From the NCBI RefSeq assembly GCF_000217955.3, contig NZ_AFOY02000008.1:392501-456500 (forward strand): 64,000 bases of DNA, in the 5' to 3' direction. This stretch comes from Pseudomonas fluorescens HK44 (GTDB lineage Bacteria; Pseudomonadota; Gammaproteobacteria; Pseudomonadales; Pseudomonadaceae). The notes below the pieces were generated by a model. It saw only the letters and a list, made by a program, of their open reading frames with translations, had not been told where the DNA came from and made no database searches. A program made the translations under genes and the position numbers. Positions 18,329-26,921 of this stretch are shown one piece after another (position 1 is the first letter of the stretch; each line of letters opens with the position of its first letter).

Positions 18329-19197
18329 TTGAAACCGACAAACTGCCAATAGAAGCCGGTTATTTGACCACCCCAGAGCAAGGCAATCCAGCCGGCAATT
18401 GCCAGATAGGGTCCGAAGGGGATCGGCGTCGAGGCGTTGGCGTCTTTCAGGCGCAGCAAAATCACACCCCCCACCGCGCCCACCAGCGATGAAAGCAGGA
18501 CCGTCAGCGGCAGAATCTGCCAACCGCCCCAGGCACCGAGCAGCGCCAGGAGCTTGAAGTCACCGTGACCGACACCTTCCTTGCCGGTCATCAGTTTGAA
18601 CAGCCAATACACCGACCACAGCAGCAGATAACCGGCCACCGCCCCCCACATCGCTGCGTGCAAAGGCACGAAAAGCTCGAAGCTGTTGACGATCAGACCC
18701 AGCCACAATAACGGCAATACCAGCACATCCGGTAGCAATTGGTGGTCGGCGTCGATCAGACACATTGCCAGTAACCCCCAACTCAAGACCAGTCCCCACG
18801 CCGCTTGCCAACCGAAGCCGAAGTGCCAGGCGACAAACGCCGAGAGCACGCCGCAGGCCAGTTCGGTCAAGGGGTAGCGGGCGCTGATGGGCGCTTTGCA
18901 ATTTGAGCACCGGCCGCGCAGTGCCAGGTAACTGAGCAGCGGAATGTTTTCCCAGGCGCGGATTCGATGGGCGCACTGCGGGCAGTGTGAATGCGGCAGC
19001 ATCAGGTTGTAGGTCGGGCCCGGTGCTTCAGGTGGCAAACCCAATACGTCCAGGGCTTGTTGCCGCCAATCACACTCAAGCATTTTCGGCAGGCGCCAGA
19101 CCACCACATTGAGAAAGCTACCGATCACCAGCCCGAGCACTAATGCGGTAACAACGAACGCCAGTGGGTAACCGGCCATGAATTCACTCAAGGGCAT
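18325..19197 (-). CDS. pilD: Type IV prepilin peptidase / N-methyltransferase PilD
   Basis: 290-residue polytopic membrane enzyme that cleaves leader peptides of type IV pilins and type II pseudopilins and methylates the new N-terminus. Contains two C-x2-C pairs in the cytoplasmic loop (HCPQC and CSNC), and the aspartates of the aspartic protease ([10 protein letters not shown] and [10 protein letters not shown]). Third gene of pilB-pilC-pilD; followed by coaE. Confidence 0.96.
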   Translation of the reverse strand: MPLSEFMAGYPLAFVVTALVLGLVIGSFLNVVVWRLPKMLECDWRQQALDVLGLPPEAPGPTYNLMLPHSHCPQCAHRIRAWENIPLLSYLALRGRCSNCKAPISARYPLTELACGVLSAFVAWHFGFGWQAAWGLVLSWGLLAMCLIDADHQLLPDVLVLPLLWLGLIVNSFELFVPLHAAMWGAVAGYLLLWSVYWLFKLMTGKEGVGHGDFKLLALLGAWGGWQILPLTVLLSSLVGAVGGVILLRLKDANASTPIPFGPYLAIAGWIALLWGGQITGFYWQFVGFK

Positions 19198-19199
19198 GT

Positions 19200-20417
19200 T
19201 CAGATCGCTGTGCCGAGTTGGAAAATGGGCAGGTACATGGCAACCACCAGCCCGCCGACAATGACGCCGAGCACCACCATGATGAACGGTTCCAGCAGGC
19301 TGGTCAGGCTGTCGACCATATTGTCGACTTCAGCTTCATAATAGATCGCCACTTTGTCGAGCATGTCGTCCAGTGCGCCGGATTCTTCGCCAATGGCGGC
19401 CATTTGAATTGCCATGTTGGGAAAAACCCCGCTGGTGCGCATCGAGAAGTTCAATTGCATGCCGGTGGAGACATCTTGCTTGATGCGCAAGACCGCCCGT
19501 TTGAACACGATATTGCCAGTGGCGCCTGCTACCGAATCCAGGGCTTCGACCAGCGGAACACCGGCGGCGAAGGTGGTCGACAGCGTACGGGCGTAACGGG
19601 CCACAGCCGATTTGTAGAGCAGTGCGCCGACTATCGGCATTTTCAGCAGTCGGGCATCCAGCCAATCGCAAAAGCGTTGCGAGCGCCTGAGCGCATGGCG
19701 AAAGCTCAGAGACCCGATGATCAGGCCGCCGAGCAACAGCCACCACCACGCCTGCATGAACTCGGACAGACCGATCACCATCAGGGTAAAGGCCGGGAGT
19801 TCTGCACCAAATCCGGAGAACACCGACTGAAATTGCGGGACCACTTTGACCAGTAGAATGCCGGTGACGATGATTGCGACAAAGACCACGGCCAGCGGAT
19901 AGGTCATGGCTTTTTTGATCTTGGCCTTGAGGCTTTCGCTTTTTTCCTTGTAGGTCGCAATCCGCTCCAGCAGCGTGTCGAGCGCGCCGGCCTGCTCGCC
20001 GGCGTCGACCAGGTTGCAGTAAAGCTCATCGAAGTACTGCGGCTTTTTACGCAGCGCGGTGGCGAAGCTGTTGCCGGCAGCGACTTCCTGTTTCACTTCG
20101 TCCACCAGCTTGCGCATGTTCGGGTTGTCGAAGCCTTCGCCGATGATGTCGAACGACTGCAGCAGCGGCACACCGGCTTTCATCATGGTCGCCATCTGCC
20201 GGGTGAAGAGGGCAATGTCCAGCGCCTTGATACGGTTGCCGAGATTGAACAGCGAAGCGGTTTTTTTTCGGACTTTGCCCGGGTTGATGCCTTGTTTGCG
20301 TAGCTGTGCCTTGATCAAGGCCGGGTTATGACCGCTCAGCTCGCCGGTTACCTTGCTGCCTTTCCTGTCGGTGCCTTCCCAGGCGTAGACGCTGACCTTG
20401 ATTGCTTTGACCGCCAT
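19200..20417 (-). CDS. pilC: Type IV pilus inner membrane platform protein PilC
   Basis: 405 residues, GspF/PilC family: two homologous cytoplasmic helical domains (about 60-180 and 265-385), each followed by membrane segments; typical motifs FTRQMATMMKAGVPLLQSFD and YARTLSTTFAAGVPLVEAL (trimmed). Links the PilB motor to pilus assembly. Two bases separate its stop from the pilD start region and three from the pilB stop. Confidence 0.96.
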   Translation of the reverse strand: MAVKAIKVSVYAWEGTDRKGSKVTGELSGHNPALIKAQLRKQGINPGKVRKKTASLFNLGNRIKALDIALFTRQMATMMKAGVPLLQSFDIIGEGFDNPNMRKLVDEVKQEVAAGNSFATALRKKPQYFDELYCNLVDAGEQAGALDTLLERIATYKEKSESLKAKIKKAMTYPLAVVFVAIIVTGILLVKVVPQFQSVFSGFGAELPAFTLMVIGLSEFMQAWWWLLLGGLIIGSLSFRHALRRSQRFCDWLDARLLKMPIVGALLYKSAVARYARTLSTTFAAGVPLVEALDSVAGATGNIVFKRAVLRIKQDVSTGMQLNFSMRTSGVFPNMAIQMAAIGEESGALDDMLDKVAIYYEAEVDNMVDSLTSLLEPFIMVVLGVIVGGLVVAMYLPIFQLGTAI

Positions 20418-20420
20418 GAC

Positions 20421-22121
20421 TCAATCCTTGGTGACCCGGTTGATTTCCTCAAGGCTGGTGACGCCCTGCATGGCCTTGAGCAGGCCCGAAGCGCGCAGGT
20501 CGTTGAAGCCGTCCTTGCGCATCTGGGTATCGATTTCCAGAGAATTGCCTTCAGCCATGATCAGCCGTTGCAGCTCCGGGGTGTTTTTCACCACTTCATA
20601 AATACCGACTCGGCCTTTGTAGCCGTTGTTGCAGTGATCGCAACCGACGGGTTCGTAGATCGTGAAGGAGCCGATGCGTTCCCGTGGGAAGCCTTCCTTG
20701 ATCAGTGTTTCATCGGGAATCGAGAGGGCCGTTTTGCAGTGGCTGCACAGCTTGCGAGCCAGGCGCTGGGCAATGATCAGGTGCACGGCCGTAGCGATGT
20801 TGAACCCCGGGATGCCCATGTTGTGTAGCCGGGTCAGGGTTTCAGCCGCGCTGTTGGTGTGCAGGGTGGAAAGCACCAGGTGCCCGGTTTGCGCAGCCTT
20901 GATCGCAATTTCGGCGGTTTCCAGGTCGCGGATCTCGCCGACCATGATCACGTCCGGGTCCTGACGCAGAAATGAGCGCAGTGCCTGAGCGAAATCCAGG
21001 CCCTGCCTGGGATTGACGTTGACCTGGTTGATGCCTTCCATGTTGATCTCCACCGGGTCTTCGGCAGTGGAGATATTGATGTCGACCGTATTGAGGATAT
21101 TCAGTCCGGTGTACAACGACACGGTTTTCCCTGACCCCGTCGGCCCGGTGACCAGAATCAGCCCCTGGGGTTGCTTGAGCGCCGCCATGTACAGGTCTTT
21201 CTGATCGGGCTCGTAACCCAGCGCATCGATGCCCATCTGTGCGCTGGAGGGGTCGAGAATCCGGATCACGACTTTTTCGCCCCACAACGTTGGCAGGGTG
21301 TTGACCCGAAAATCGATGGATTTGCTTTTCGACAGGTGCATCTTGAGCCGCCCGTCCTGGGGTTTTCGGCGCTCCGAAATGTCCAGGCTGGCCATCACCT
21401 TGAGACGGGCAGCGATGCGGTTGGCCAATTGAATCGGTGGTCTGGCGACTTCGCGCAGCATGCCGTCGGTCCGTACCCGCACCCGATAGGTTTTTTCGTA
21501 GGGCTCGAAATGCAGGTCCGAGGAGCCGCCCTTGATCGCGTCCAGCAGCATCTTGTTGACGAAGCGCACCACCGGGGCATCGTCGGAGTCCTGGCTGGTG
21601 ACAGCGTCCTGGCGCTGGTCGTCGACGGCTTCGATGTCCAGGCCCCCGAGGTCGACATCGGCCAAGTCTTCCAGGCCCGTGTTGTGGCTGTCGAAGAATT
21701 TCTCGATGGCGTCGCTGAGCTTGTCGTCTTCGACCAGGATCGCTTCGGTGGTGAGGCCGGTGCTGAACTGGATATCGTTGATTGCCTGGTGATTGCTCGG
21801 GTCGGAAATGCCCACGAACAGTTTGTTGCCGCGCCGCCAGAGTGGCAGGGCGTGGTGCTGGCGAATCAGCTTTTCGCTGACCAGGTCTTTGGGTTGGGAG
21901 TCTTTGTCGAGACCGTTGAGGTCGAGGAAGGCGACGCCGAAATGCTCAGAAGCAATTTCCGCAACCTGGCGACTGCTCACCAGCTTGTTTTGTACCAGAT
22001 AGCTGACCAGGGAAATGCGATTGCGCTGAGCTTGCTGATACGCCTGTTGCGCGCTTTTGTCAGTGAGCAGTTCGGCCAGCACCAATTGCTTGGCCAGACC
22101 GCTGAGGGCGATGTCATTCAT
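20421..22121 (-). CDS. pilB: Type IV pilus assembly ATPase PilB
   Basis: 566-residue hexameric extension motor. Contains an N-terminal GspE/MshEN domain, Walker A GPTGSGKT near residue 320, Asp box, Walker B with DPDVIMVGEIRD, His box and a C-terminal tetracysteine zinc site (CSHC and CDHC). Start: ATG at 22121 (MNDIALSGLAKQ) matches known PilB N-termini; five extra codons exist upstream. Heads the pilBCD operon, divergent from pilA. Confidence 0.97.
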   Translation of the reverse strand: MNDIALSGLAKQLVLAELLTDKSAQQAYQQAQRNRISLVSYLVQNKLVSSRQVAEIASEHFGVAFLDLNGLDKDSQPKDLVSEKLIRQHHALPLWRRGNKLFVGISDPSNHQAINDIQFSTGLTTEAILVEDDKLSDAIEKFFDSHNTGLEDLADVDLGGLDIEAVDDQRQDAVTSQDSDDAPVVRFVNKMLLDAIKGGSSDLHFEPYEKTYRVRVRTDGMLREVARPPIQLANRIAARLKVMASLDISERRKPQDGRLKMHLSKSKSIDFRVNTLPTLWGEKVVIRILDPSSAQMGIDALGYEPDQKDLYMAALKQPQGLILVTGPTGSGKTVSLYTGLNILNTVDINISTAEDPVEINMEGINQVNVNPRQGLDFAQALRSFLRQDPDVIMVGEIRDLETAEIAIKAAQTGHLVLSTLHTNSAAETLTRLHNMGIPGFNIATAVHLIIAQRLARKLCSHCKTALSIPDETLIKEGFPRERIGSFTIYEPVGCDHCNNGYKGRVGIYEVVKNTPELQRLIMAEGNSLEIDTQMRKDGFNDLRASGLLKAMQGVTSLEEINRVTKD

Positions 22122-22194
22122 TCGAGTACCAGGCACAGACAGTTCAAGACTTATAGCCTAGTCAACGGATGGAACCGCACCAGCGCTCTTGAGG

Positions 22195-22209
22195 TGACAA
22201 AAAGTGTCA
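22195..22209. promoter_or_regulatory. Palindrome TGACA-N5-TGTCA upstream of pilA, candidate PilR site
   Basis: Perfect inverted repeat TGACA-AAAAG-TGTCA, 74-88 bases upstream of the -24 element of the pilA sigma-54 promoter; another TGACA lies at 22253-22257. PilR sites are described as containing (C/G)TGTC half-sites upstream of pilA. Position and half-site fit; binding is inferred. Confidence 0.45.
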
Positions 22210-22282
22210 GATAGTGCGGTTCTTCGGGGTGTATGCCGGACTTTCGCCGGTCTGACACCCTGTAAACAGGGGGCGCAGGATT

Positions 22283-22298
22283 TGGCACGTGCTGTGCT
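22283..22298 (+). promoter_or_regulatory. Sigma-54 promoter of pilA
   Basis: TGGCACG-TGCT-GTGCT: invariant GG at 22284-22285 and GC at 22296-22297 with correct spacing, one mismatch to TGGCACG-N4-TTGCT. Transcript would start near 22309, giving a leader of about 40 bases before the pilA ATG at 22348. Fits PilR/RpoN control of pilin genes. Confidence 0.88.
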
Positions 22299-22347
22299 GT
22301 GACTGGTTCAGGACATGAGATTTCGCCTCATGCATGGAGCCTGTTCT

Positions 22348-22758
22348 ATGAATAATCAAAAAGGTTTTACCCTCATCGAGCTGCTGATCGTGGTGGCGAT
22401 CATCGGCATTCTGGCGACGTTCGCGTTGCCGCTGTATTCCAAGTATCAAGCGCGGGCGAAGGTCACCGCGGGGCTGGCGGAAATTTCAGCACTGAAGGTG
22501 CCTTTTGAAGACATTATCAATCAGGGCACCGACCCGACACTGGCGCTGATCGGTGGCACGGCAACTACCGGTAACTGCACTATCACGGCATCGGGTACTG
22601 CTTCCAGCGGTGCAGGTACTATTGTTTGCACGATTGTCAATGCGCCAGGTCCGGTGCTCAGCAAAACCATCACGCTGACGCGGACACTGGCCGGTGGCTG
22701 GGCCTGCGCGACCACCGCGTTGCAGGACTATGCGCCCAAGGGTTGCACAGGCGCCTGA
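22348..22758 (+). CDS. pilA: Type IV major pilin PilA
   Basis: 136-residue prepilin: six-residue leader MNNQKG, processed before Phe7, Glu at mature position 5 (Glu11), then the hydrophobic assembly helix. Four Cys (77, 94, 120, 133); Cys120 and Cys133 near the C-terminus are placed like the disulfide of the D-region. ATG at 22348 after GGAG; an upstream in-frame ATG at 22315 lies too close to the predicted transcript start. Thr/Ser/Ala-rich variable middle. Ends in a strong terminator. Confidence 0.95.
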   Translation: MNNQKGFTLIELLIVVAIIGILATFALPLYSKYQARAKVTAGLAEISALKVPFEDIINQGTDPTLALIGGTATTGNCTITASGTASSGAGTIVCTIVNAPGPVLSKTITLTRTLAGGWACATTALQDYAPKGCTGA

Positions 22759-22775
22759 TCCTGCATCGAAGCCTC

Positions 22776-22810
22776 AATGCCTCGCGTCTACGGACGCGAG
22801 GCATTTTTTC
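22776..22810 (+). terminator. Rho-independent terminator of pilA
   Basis: AATGCCTCGCGTC-TACG-GACGCGAGGCATT, a 13-bp perfect stem with tetraloop, followed by T-rich tail, 17 bases after the pilA stop. Confidence 0.93.
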
Positions 22811-22874
22811 TACCGTTCGATGGCATCGCGGTAATTCGATAAAACCCGCAACTTGCATGTCAACAACGCCCGGG

Positions 22875-22891
22875 TCATGCATTTTGCATGA
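22875..22891. promoter_or_regulatory. Palindrome TCATGCA-TTT-TGCATGA upstream of the BON-domain gene
   Basis: Perfect 7-bp inverted repeat with a 3-base centre, about 65-80 bases upstream of a putative sigma-54 promoter at 22955. This is the usual distance for an enhancer-binding-protein site. No hairpin U-tract follows, so it is not a terminator. Confidence 0.4.
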
Positions 22892-22954
22892 TTCCAGCGA
22901 TTTGATTTTTTTATAACATATTGATTTCTATTGGTTTATTGGGTCGTCTCAAGT

Positions 22955-22970
22955 TGGCACAGCCTTCGCA
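22955..22970 (+). promoter_or_regulatory. Putative sigma-54 promoter of the BON-domain gene
   Basis: TGGCACAGCCTTCGCA: GG at 22956-22957 and GC at 22968-22969 in the right spacing, against TGGCACG-N4-TTGCA (two mismatches, invariant dinucleotides kept). The transcript would start near 22981, about 55 bases before the ATG at 23036. Confidence 0.5.
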
Positions 22971-23035
22971 CTGTCTCTGTTAACCCTGCTGAGAAGGCAT
23001 GCAGCAGACTTTCTGGAAGAACAGGAGTTACTCGT

Positions 23036-23392
23036 ATGAAGACGTTCGCTATCGCTGCCGCCGCTGCAACCGTTCTGACCCTGACCATGGCCAACGCTGC
23101 ATTTGCGCAGACCACTCAAACTACACAGTCGCCGATGGTGGTGGCTGCCGGTGAAATGACCAAGGCCGAGGAAGCCACTTCCGATACCTGGATCACCACT
23201 AAAGTGAAAAGCGATCTGGTCACCGAGAAGGGGATTCCTGGCACCGACATCAAAGTCGAAACCAACAAAGGCGTAGTTTCTCTATCGTCGAAAGTAGCCG
23301 TGACCAAGTCCCAGAAAGACATGGCCGTCGCTATCACCAAGAAAATCAAAGGCGTCAAAGCCGTATCGGCTGATGGCCTGATGACCCAGTAA
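23036..23392 (+). CDS. BON-domain periplasmic protein
   Basis: 118 residues: signal peptide (MKTFAIAAAAATVLTLTMANAAFA, cleavage near residue 24), a short polar stretch and one BON domain (about 45-118; DTWITTKVKSDLVTEK, GIPGTDIKVETNKGVVSLSS split here). Relatives such as OsmY bind phospholipids and respond to stress. AACAGGAG ribosome site before the ATG at 23036; the frame extends to 22931 but lacks a signal peptide there. Possibly sigma-54 driven. Confidence 0.87.
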   Translation: MKTFAIAAAAATVLTLTMANAAFAQTTQTTQSPMVVAAGEMTKAEEATSDTWITTKVKSDLVTEKGIPGTDIKVETNKGVVSLSSKVAVTKSQKDMAVAITKKIKGVKAVSADGLMTQ

Positions 23393-23460
23393 GAACCAGT
23401 AAGAACCAGGGTTTCCCGTCTGAAGCGGGAGAAGGGATTCTTCAGAACGCTGTAGAACCC

Positions 23461-23550
23461 ATGTGGGAGCGAGCCTGCTCGCGATGGCGATTCTTCATTC
23501 AACCTCTATGTTGAATGTTAGTCAGCTATCGCGAGCAAGCTGACACATTG
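23461..23550. repeat. REP element pair after the BON-domain gene
   Basis: AGCCTGCTCGCGAT (23472-23485 region) and its imperfect inverse ATCGCGAGCAAGCT (23528-23541 region), opening with the typical TGTGGGAGCGAG. The common fluorescent-Pseudomonas REP doublet; lies between convergent genes. Confidence 0.7.
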
Positions 23551-23570
23551 GCACTTGGATAGTCGTAACT

Positions 23571-23870
23571 TCAGCTTCCGCGTTTGCTGGTGATCCGTAC
23601 CAGGCGGTTGCCTTCAAAGCGCAGGTATTGGTACATGCCGCTGTTCGGACCGTAGGTCCATTCCTCAATCGGGACTTCTTCCCGGCGATTGGCGCTGCGT
23701 TTGTAGCCCAGCGCATCACGTGCAACCGGCTCGCCACATTTGTGCAGCACTTCGCCGGTGCGATCGCCGAGGCTGATCAACTGACTGCCGCAGCGCAAGG
23801 TATCGGTCTGGGCCTGCACCTGGCTGACGAAGAACGCCAGTGCCAGGCTGATCAGCAATCGGCTATTCAT
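23571..23870 (-). CDS. DUF2845-family secreted protein
   Basis: 99 residues: signal peptide cleaved near VQA-QTD (residue 20), then a DUF2845 domain with two Cys (LRCGSQLISLGD, HKCGEP) and the segment EEWTYGPNSGMYQYLRFEGNRL trimmed to EEWTYGP. Starts two bases after the stop of the DUF748 gene, so it is its downstream operon partner. Function unknown; small periplasmic beta-rich protein. Confidence 0.83.
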   Translation of the reverse strand: MNSRLLISLALAFFVSQVQAQTDTLRCGSQLISLGDRTGEVLHKCGEPVARDALGYKRSANRREEVPIEEWTYGPNSGMYQYLRFEGNRLVRITSKRGS

Positions 23871-23872
23871 GC

Positions 23873-26815
23873 TTACTCCGCGTCCAGATGCATGGGGGTG
23901 ACGACCCGACCATCGCTTTCGGCTTCGCCCAGGTTAGCGTCAACGAAATACACCCGGTCATCGGCGAGCTGGGCTTTATCGACCAGGTAGTCCTTGATGG
24001 TACTGGCGCGATCCTGACCCAGTTGGCGTAGCAGCGCGGAGTCTGAAGACCAGAACTTGATCACGCCTTCGTGCAGTTTGGCAGTGCGCTCTGCTTTGCC
24101 CAGTTGCGTCCATTCGGCCGGAGGCTGGGTTTTCAGACGTGTGCGGTAGATGGCTTCGAGCAACGGACCTTTTTCGCTTTCCGGGACCTCCAGCAACGAA
24201 GCTTGCGCGGGGACTTTGTCGCCGCGACGCTGGAGCATTTTGTAGTAGTTGTATTGGTATTCACGTTCCAGTCGCTGTTCGGCAATCAAGGGGCCATCGC
24301 TCTTCTCGGCGGCGGTGCCTTCGATCTCCAGGCGCAGGGCCGGACGTTCCTTGAGCGCTTTGGCCAGGGTATCGAGCGCCGACTCGGCGTTCTTGCTCAG
24401 CTCGCTTGAACCGGGTGCGAACGACACGCTGCCCAGGTCCTCGGCCCCACTGCCGTTGACCAGCCCGCCAATGAGCTTGAAGGGCGCCTCGGCCGCGCGC
24501 ACGATCAGGTTGCGCAGGGTTTGCCAGATGATTGGCATGATGCTGAATTGCGGGTTGTTCAGGTCGCCTGTTATCGGCAGATCAATGGAAATTTTGCCAT
24601 CGCTGTCCTTGAGCAAGGCGATGGCCAGTTTCAGCGGCAAGCTCACGGCGTCCGGGCTGTCGACTTTTTCGCCCAATTGCAGTTGCTCCACCACCACTTT
24701 GTTTTCGGCTTTCAACTGGCCTTTGACGATCTGGTAGTGCAGGTCGAGATTGAGCCGGCCCTTGCGGATCCGGTAACCGGCAAATTTGCCGGAGTAGGGG
24801 GTCAGTGTGGTCAGTTCGACGCGTTTGAAACGGGTGGCGATATCCAGCGCGGTCATCGGGTCGAACGGGGTGACGCTGCCCTTGATGGTCACCGGGGCGT
24901 AGCGGTCGACTTTGCCCTTGATGTCGACGGCGGCAGGTTTGACCTGGCGGCTGTCGATGGTGCCGATCTGGCCGTTGAGCTGTTGAATGGCGGTGGCAAA
25001 GTTCGGTGTCAGGCTGAAGTCGGCGAAGTTCGCCGAGCCGTCGTTGATGGCAATTGCGCCGATGTGGATGCCCAGTGGCTTGTCCTTGCTCGCGGCAGGT
25101 TTTGCGGCGGCGGTTGTGCTGGCGCTGTCGGGCGATTGCGGAATCAGCAGGTCATTGATGTTGGTGGTGCGGTCATCGTTGATCATGAAACGCACATACG
25201 GCTGTTGCAGGTTGATCTTGTCGATCGACAGGCTGTCGCCATGCTGGTAATTCAGGCCTTCGATCACCACTTGCTGCCACTTGAGGAAGTCGCGGGTTTT
25301 CAGGGTGTCGAGGGTGTGCAGTTGATCGACCTGAGCGCGGCCGGTGACGCTGAACGCCAGTGGTTCGGTGCTTTTCAGGTCAACGGCCAGGTCGCTGCCG
25401 AGCATCCCGGAGCGCAACTCCAGACGAATGAACGGATTGATATAGGACTGGGCGACGCGCAAGTCGATGTCTTTGGTCTGGACCTTGAGTTTGGCGCTGA
25501 TCGGCGCAAGGTTGACCTCGCCGTCCGCGAGAATCTTGCCCTGCTTGCCCAGGCCGGTATCGACTTTGAGGGAGAACGGCGAGCCATTGAGGCTATCGAA
25601 ATTCTTCACGTCGACGTTTAGCGGGCCGAGCTCCAGTGCCACCGCCGGTTGGGCCTGACGGTCGGCCAGGTGCACTTGATAGTTGCGCAGCTCGACATCC
25701 TTGAGCAGCACTTGCCAGGGCTTGCTCGGCACCGCTGGATCGGGTTTTGGTTGCGGCGAGTCCGCCGCTGCCGGGGCCTTGGCTTGCTCGGGTTTTGTGG
25801 CCGGTTTGGCCGGTTGTCTGGCGAAGAGTTTCTGCCAGTCGAGCTGGCCATCGGCTTCACGGGCGGCCCAGGTTTCGAGCTTCTGGCTGCGGATCTTGCC
25901 GACGATCACTTGTTGCTTGACCAGATCGACCGTGGTCTCGCTGACGTCCAGACGTTCGAGGCGCACCAGCGGCCGGCCATCCGGGGCCTTGATGGCGAAC
26001 GGAGCAACGCTTATCGAGGCGTTGTTCAGCAGCAGTTCGGTTCCCTGCGTCAGGTTGAACTTGTAATCGGTGCTCAGGTTCAGCGTTCCGTCTTCGAGCA
26101 CCAGCGGCAATGCGTCACGCACGTAAGGCCACCAGGATTTCATTTTGCCGTCGGTGACTTTCAGTGTGCCTTCGGAGCTGATGGGCACCAGGCTGATGTG
26201 GCCGGTCCAGTCGATCCGGCCACCCGCCGGGCCAGCTGCGACGAGGGTCATGGCGGCGTTGTCGTCGGGCAGGGTACTGAGGTTGTTCAACTCCAGATTG
26301 AGCGTGTCGTACAGGAATTCGATCGGCTCGCTCGGGCGCAGGTCCTGGAAGTGCACATAACCACCGGCCAGATTGATGTGGTCGATGCGCAGCGGGAAGG
26401 GTTTGGCGTTCGGGTCAGTGGGCGTCGGCTCACTGGCCGGCAACTTGAACAGTTGCGTGAGGTTCAGGCTGCCGTCCTTGTTGAACAGAATCTCGGTTTT
26501 CGGCTTGTCCAGCTGCACATCGATCAGGTGCAGTGCGCGGGTCCAGAGGCTATCGATCTGCAGGTTGGCGTACAGGCGCTCGAAGGCGATCTGTTCCTTG
26601 CCCGGCTCGCCGATGGTGAGGCCCCAGACGGTCAGCTCAAGACTGAAAGGATTGAGTTCGATCCGTTGAATGTGCGCCGGCACCGTCGCGTAGTTGGCCA
26701 ATTGTTGATTGGCGATCCGCAAGGCGATGCCCGGTAAAATCAGAAACCCCAACACGCTGTAAAGGGCGACGGCAATCAACAAGGCGCCGATGGCGCGAAT
26801 CAATCCTTTGGGCAT
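23873..26815 (-). CDS. DUF748 / AsmA-like envelope protein
   Basis: 980 residues from the ATG at 26815 (a TTG four codons upstream is the alternative). One N-terminal membrane helix (about 6-28), then a long AsmA/DUF748-type region of repeated beta-structure, a Pro/Lys/Ala-rich break near residue 345-375, and a C-terminal part resembling an OmpA-type fold (LEIEGTAAEKSDG). AsmA-clan proteins are thought to bridge the periplasm and move phospholipids. Followed by the DUF2845 gene. Confidence 0.85.
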   Translation of the reverse strand: MPKGLIRAIGALLIAVALYSVLGFLILPGIALRIANQQLANYATVPAHIQRIELNPFSLELTVWGLTIGEPGKEQIAFERLYANLQIDSLWTRALHLIDVQLDKPKTEILFNKDGSLNLTQLFKLPASEPTPTDPNAKPFPLRIDHINLAGGYVHFQDLRPSEPIEFLYDTLNLELNNLSTLPDDNAAMTLVAAGPAGGRIDWTGHISLVPISSEGTLKVTDGKMKSWWPYVRDALPLVLEDGTLNLSTDYKFNLTQGTELLLNNASISVAPFAIKAPDGRPLVRLERLDVSETTVDLVKQQVIVGKIRSQKLETWAAREADGQLDWQKLFARQPAKPATKPEQAKAPAAADSPQPKPDPAVPSKPWQVLLKDVELRNYQVHLADRQAQPAVALELGPLNVDVKNFDSLNGSPFSLKVDTGLGKQGKILADGEVNLAPISAKLKVQTKDIDLRVAQSYINPFIRLELRSGMLGSDLAVDLKSTEPLAFSVTGRAQVDQLHTLDTLKTRDFLKWQQVVIEGLNYQHGDSLSIDKINLQQPYVRFMINDDRTTNINDLLIPQSPDSASTTAAAKPAASKDKPLGIHIGAIAINDGSANFADFSLTPNFATAIQQLNGQIGTIDSRQVKPAAVDIKGKVDRYAPVTIKGSVTPFDPMTALDIATRFKRVELTTLTPYSGKFAGYRIRKGRLNLDLHYQIVKGQLKAENKVVVEQLQLGEKVDSPDAVSLPLKLAIALLKDSDGKISIDLPITGDLNNPQFSIMPIIWQTLRNLIVRAAEAPFKLIGGLVNGSGAEDLGSVSFAPGSSELSKNAESALDTLAKALKERPALRLEIEGTAAEKSDGPLIAEQRLEREYQYNYYKMLQRRGDKVPAQASLLEVPESEKGPLLEAIYRTRLKTQPPAEWTQLGKAERTAKLHEGVIKFWSSDSALLRQLGQDRASTIKDYLVDKAQLADDRVYFVDANLGEAESDGRVVTPMHLDAE

Positions 26816-26921
26816 GTTCAGCTTCAACTATCGGAATCGGGAGTGCCTTGGAGTATGGCATGCGATTCTGGTTCCGAAGCAATCACCTTGAACAGCAATT
26901 GTCTGGTTTTTTCGCGAGAGG

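Noticed and set aside
21171..22214. 347-codon plus-strand frame opposite pilB
   Set aside because: Antisense shadow; pilB on the other strand has all catalytic motifs.
24521..26737. Two long plus-strand frames (366 and 362 codons) opposite the DUF748 gene
   Set aside because: Antisense shadows; Gly/Gln/Val-rich translations without domains, no ribosome sites.
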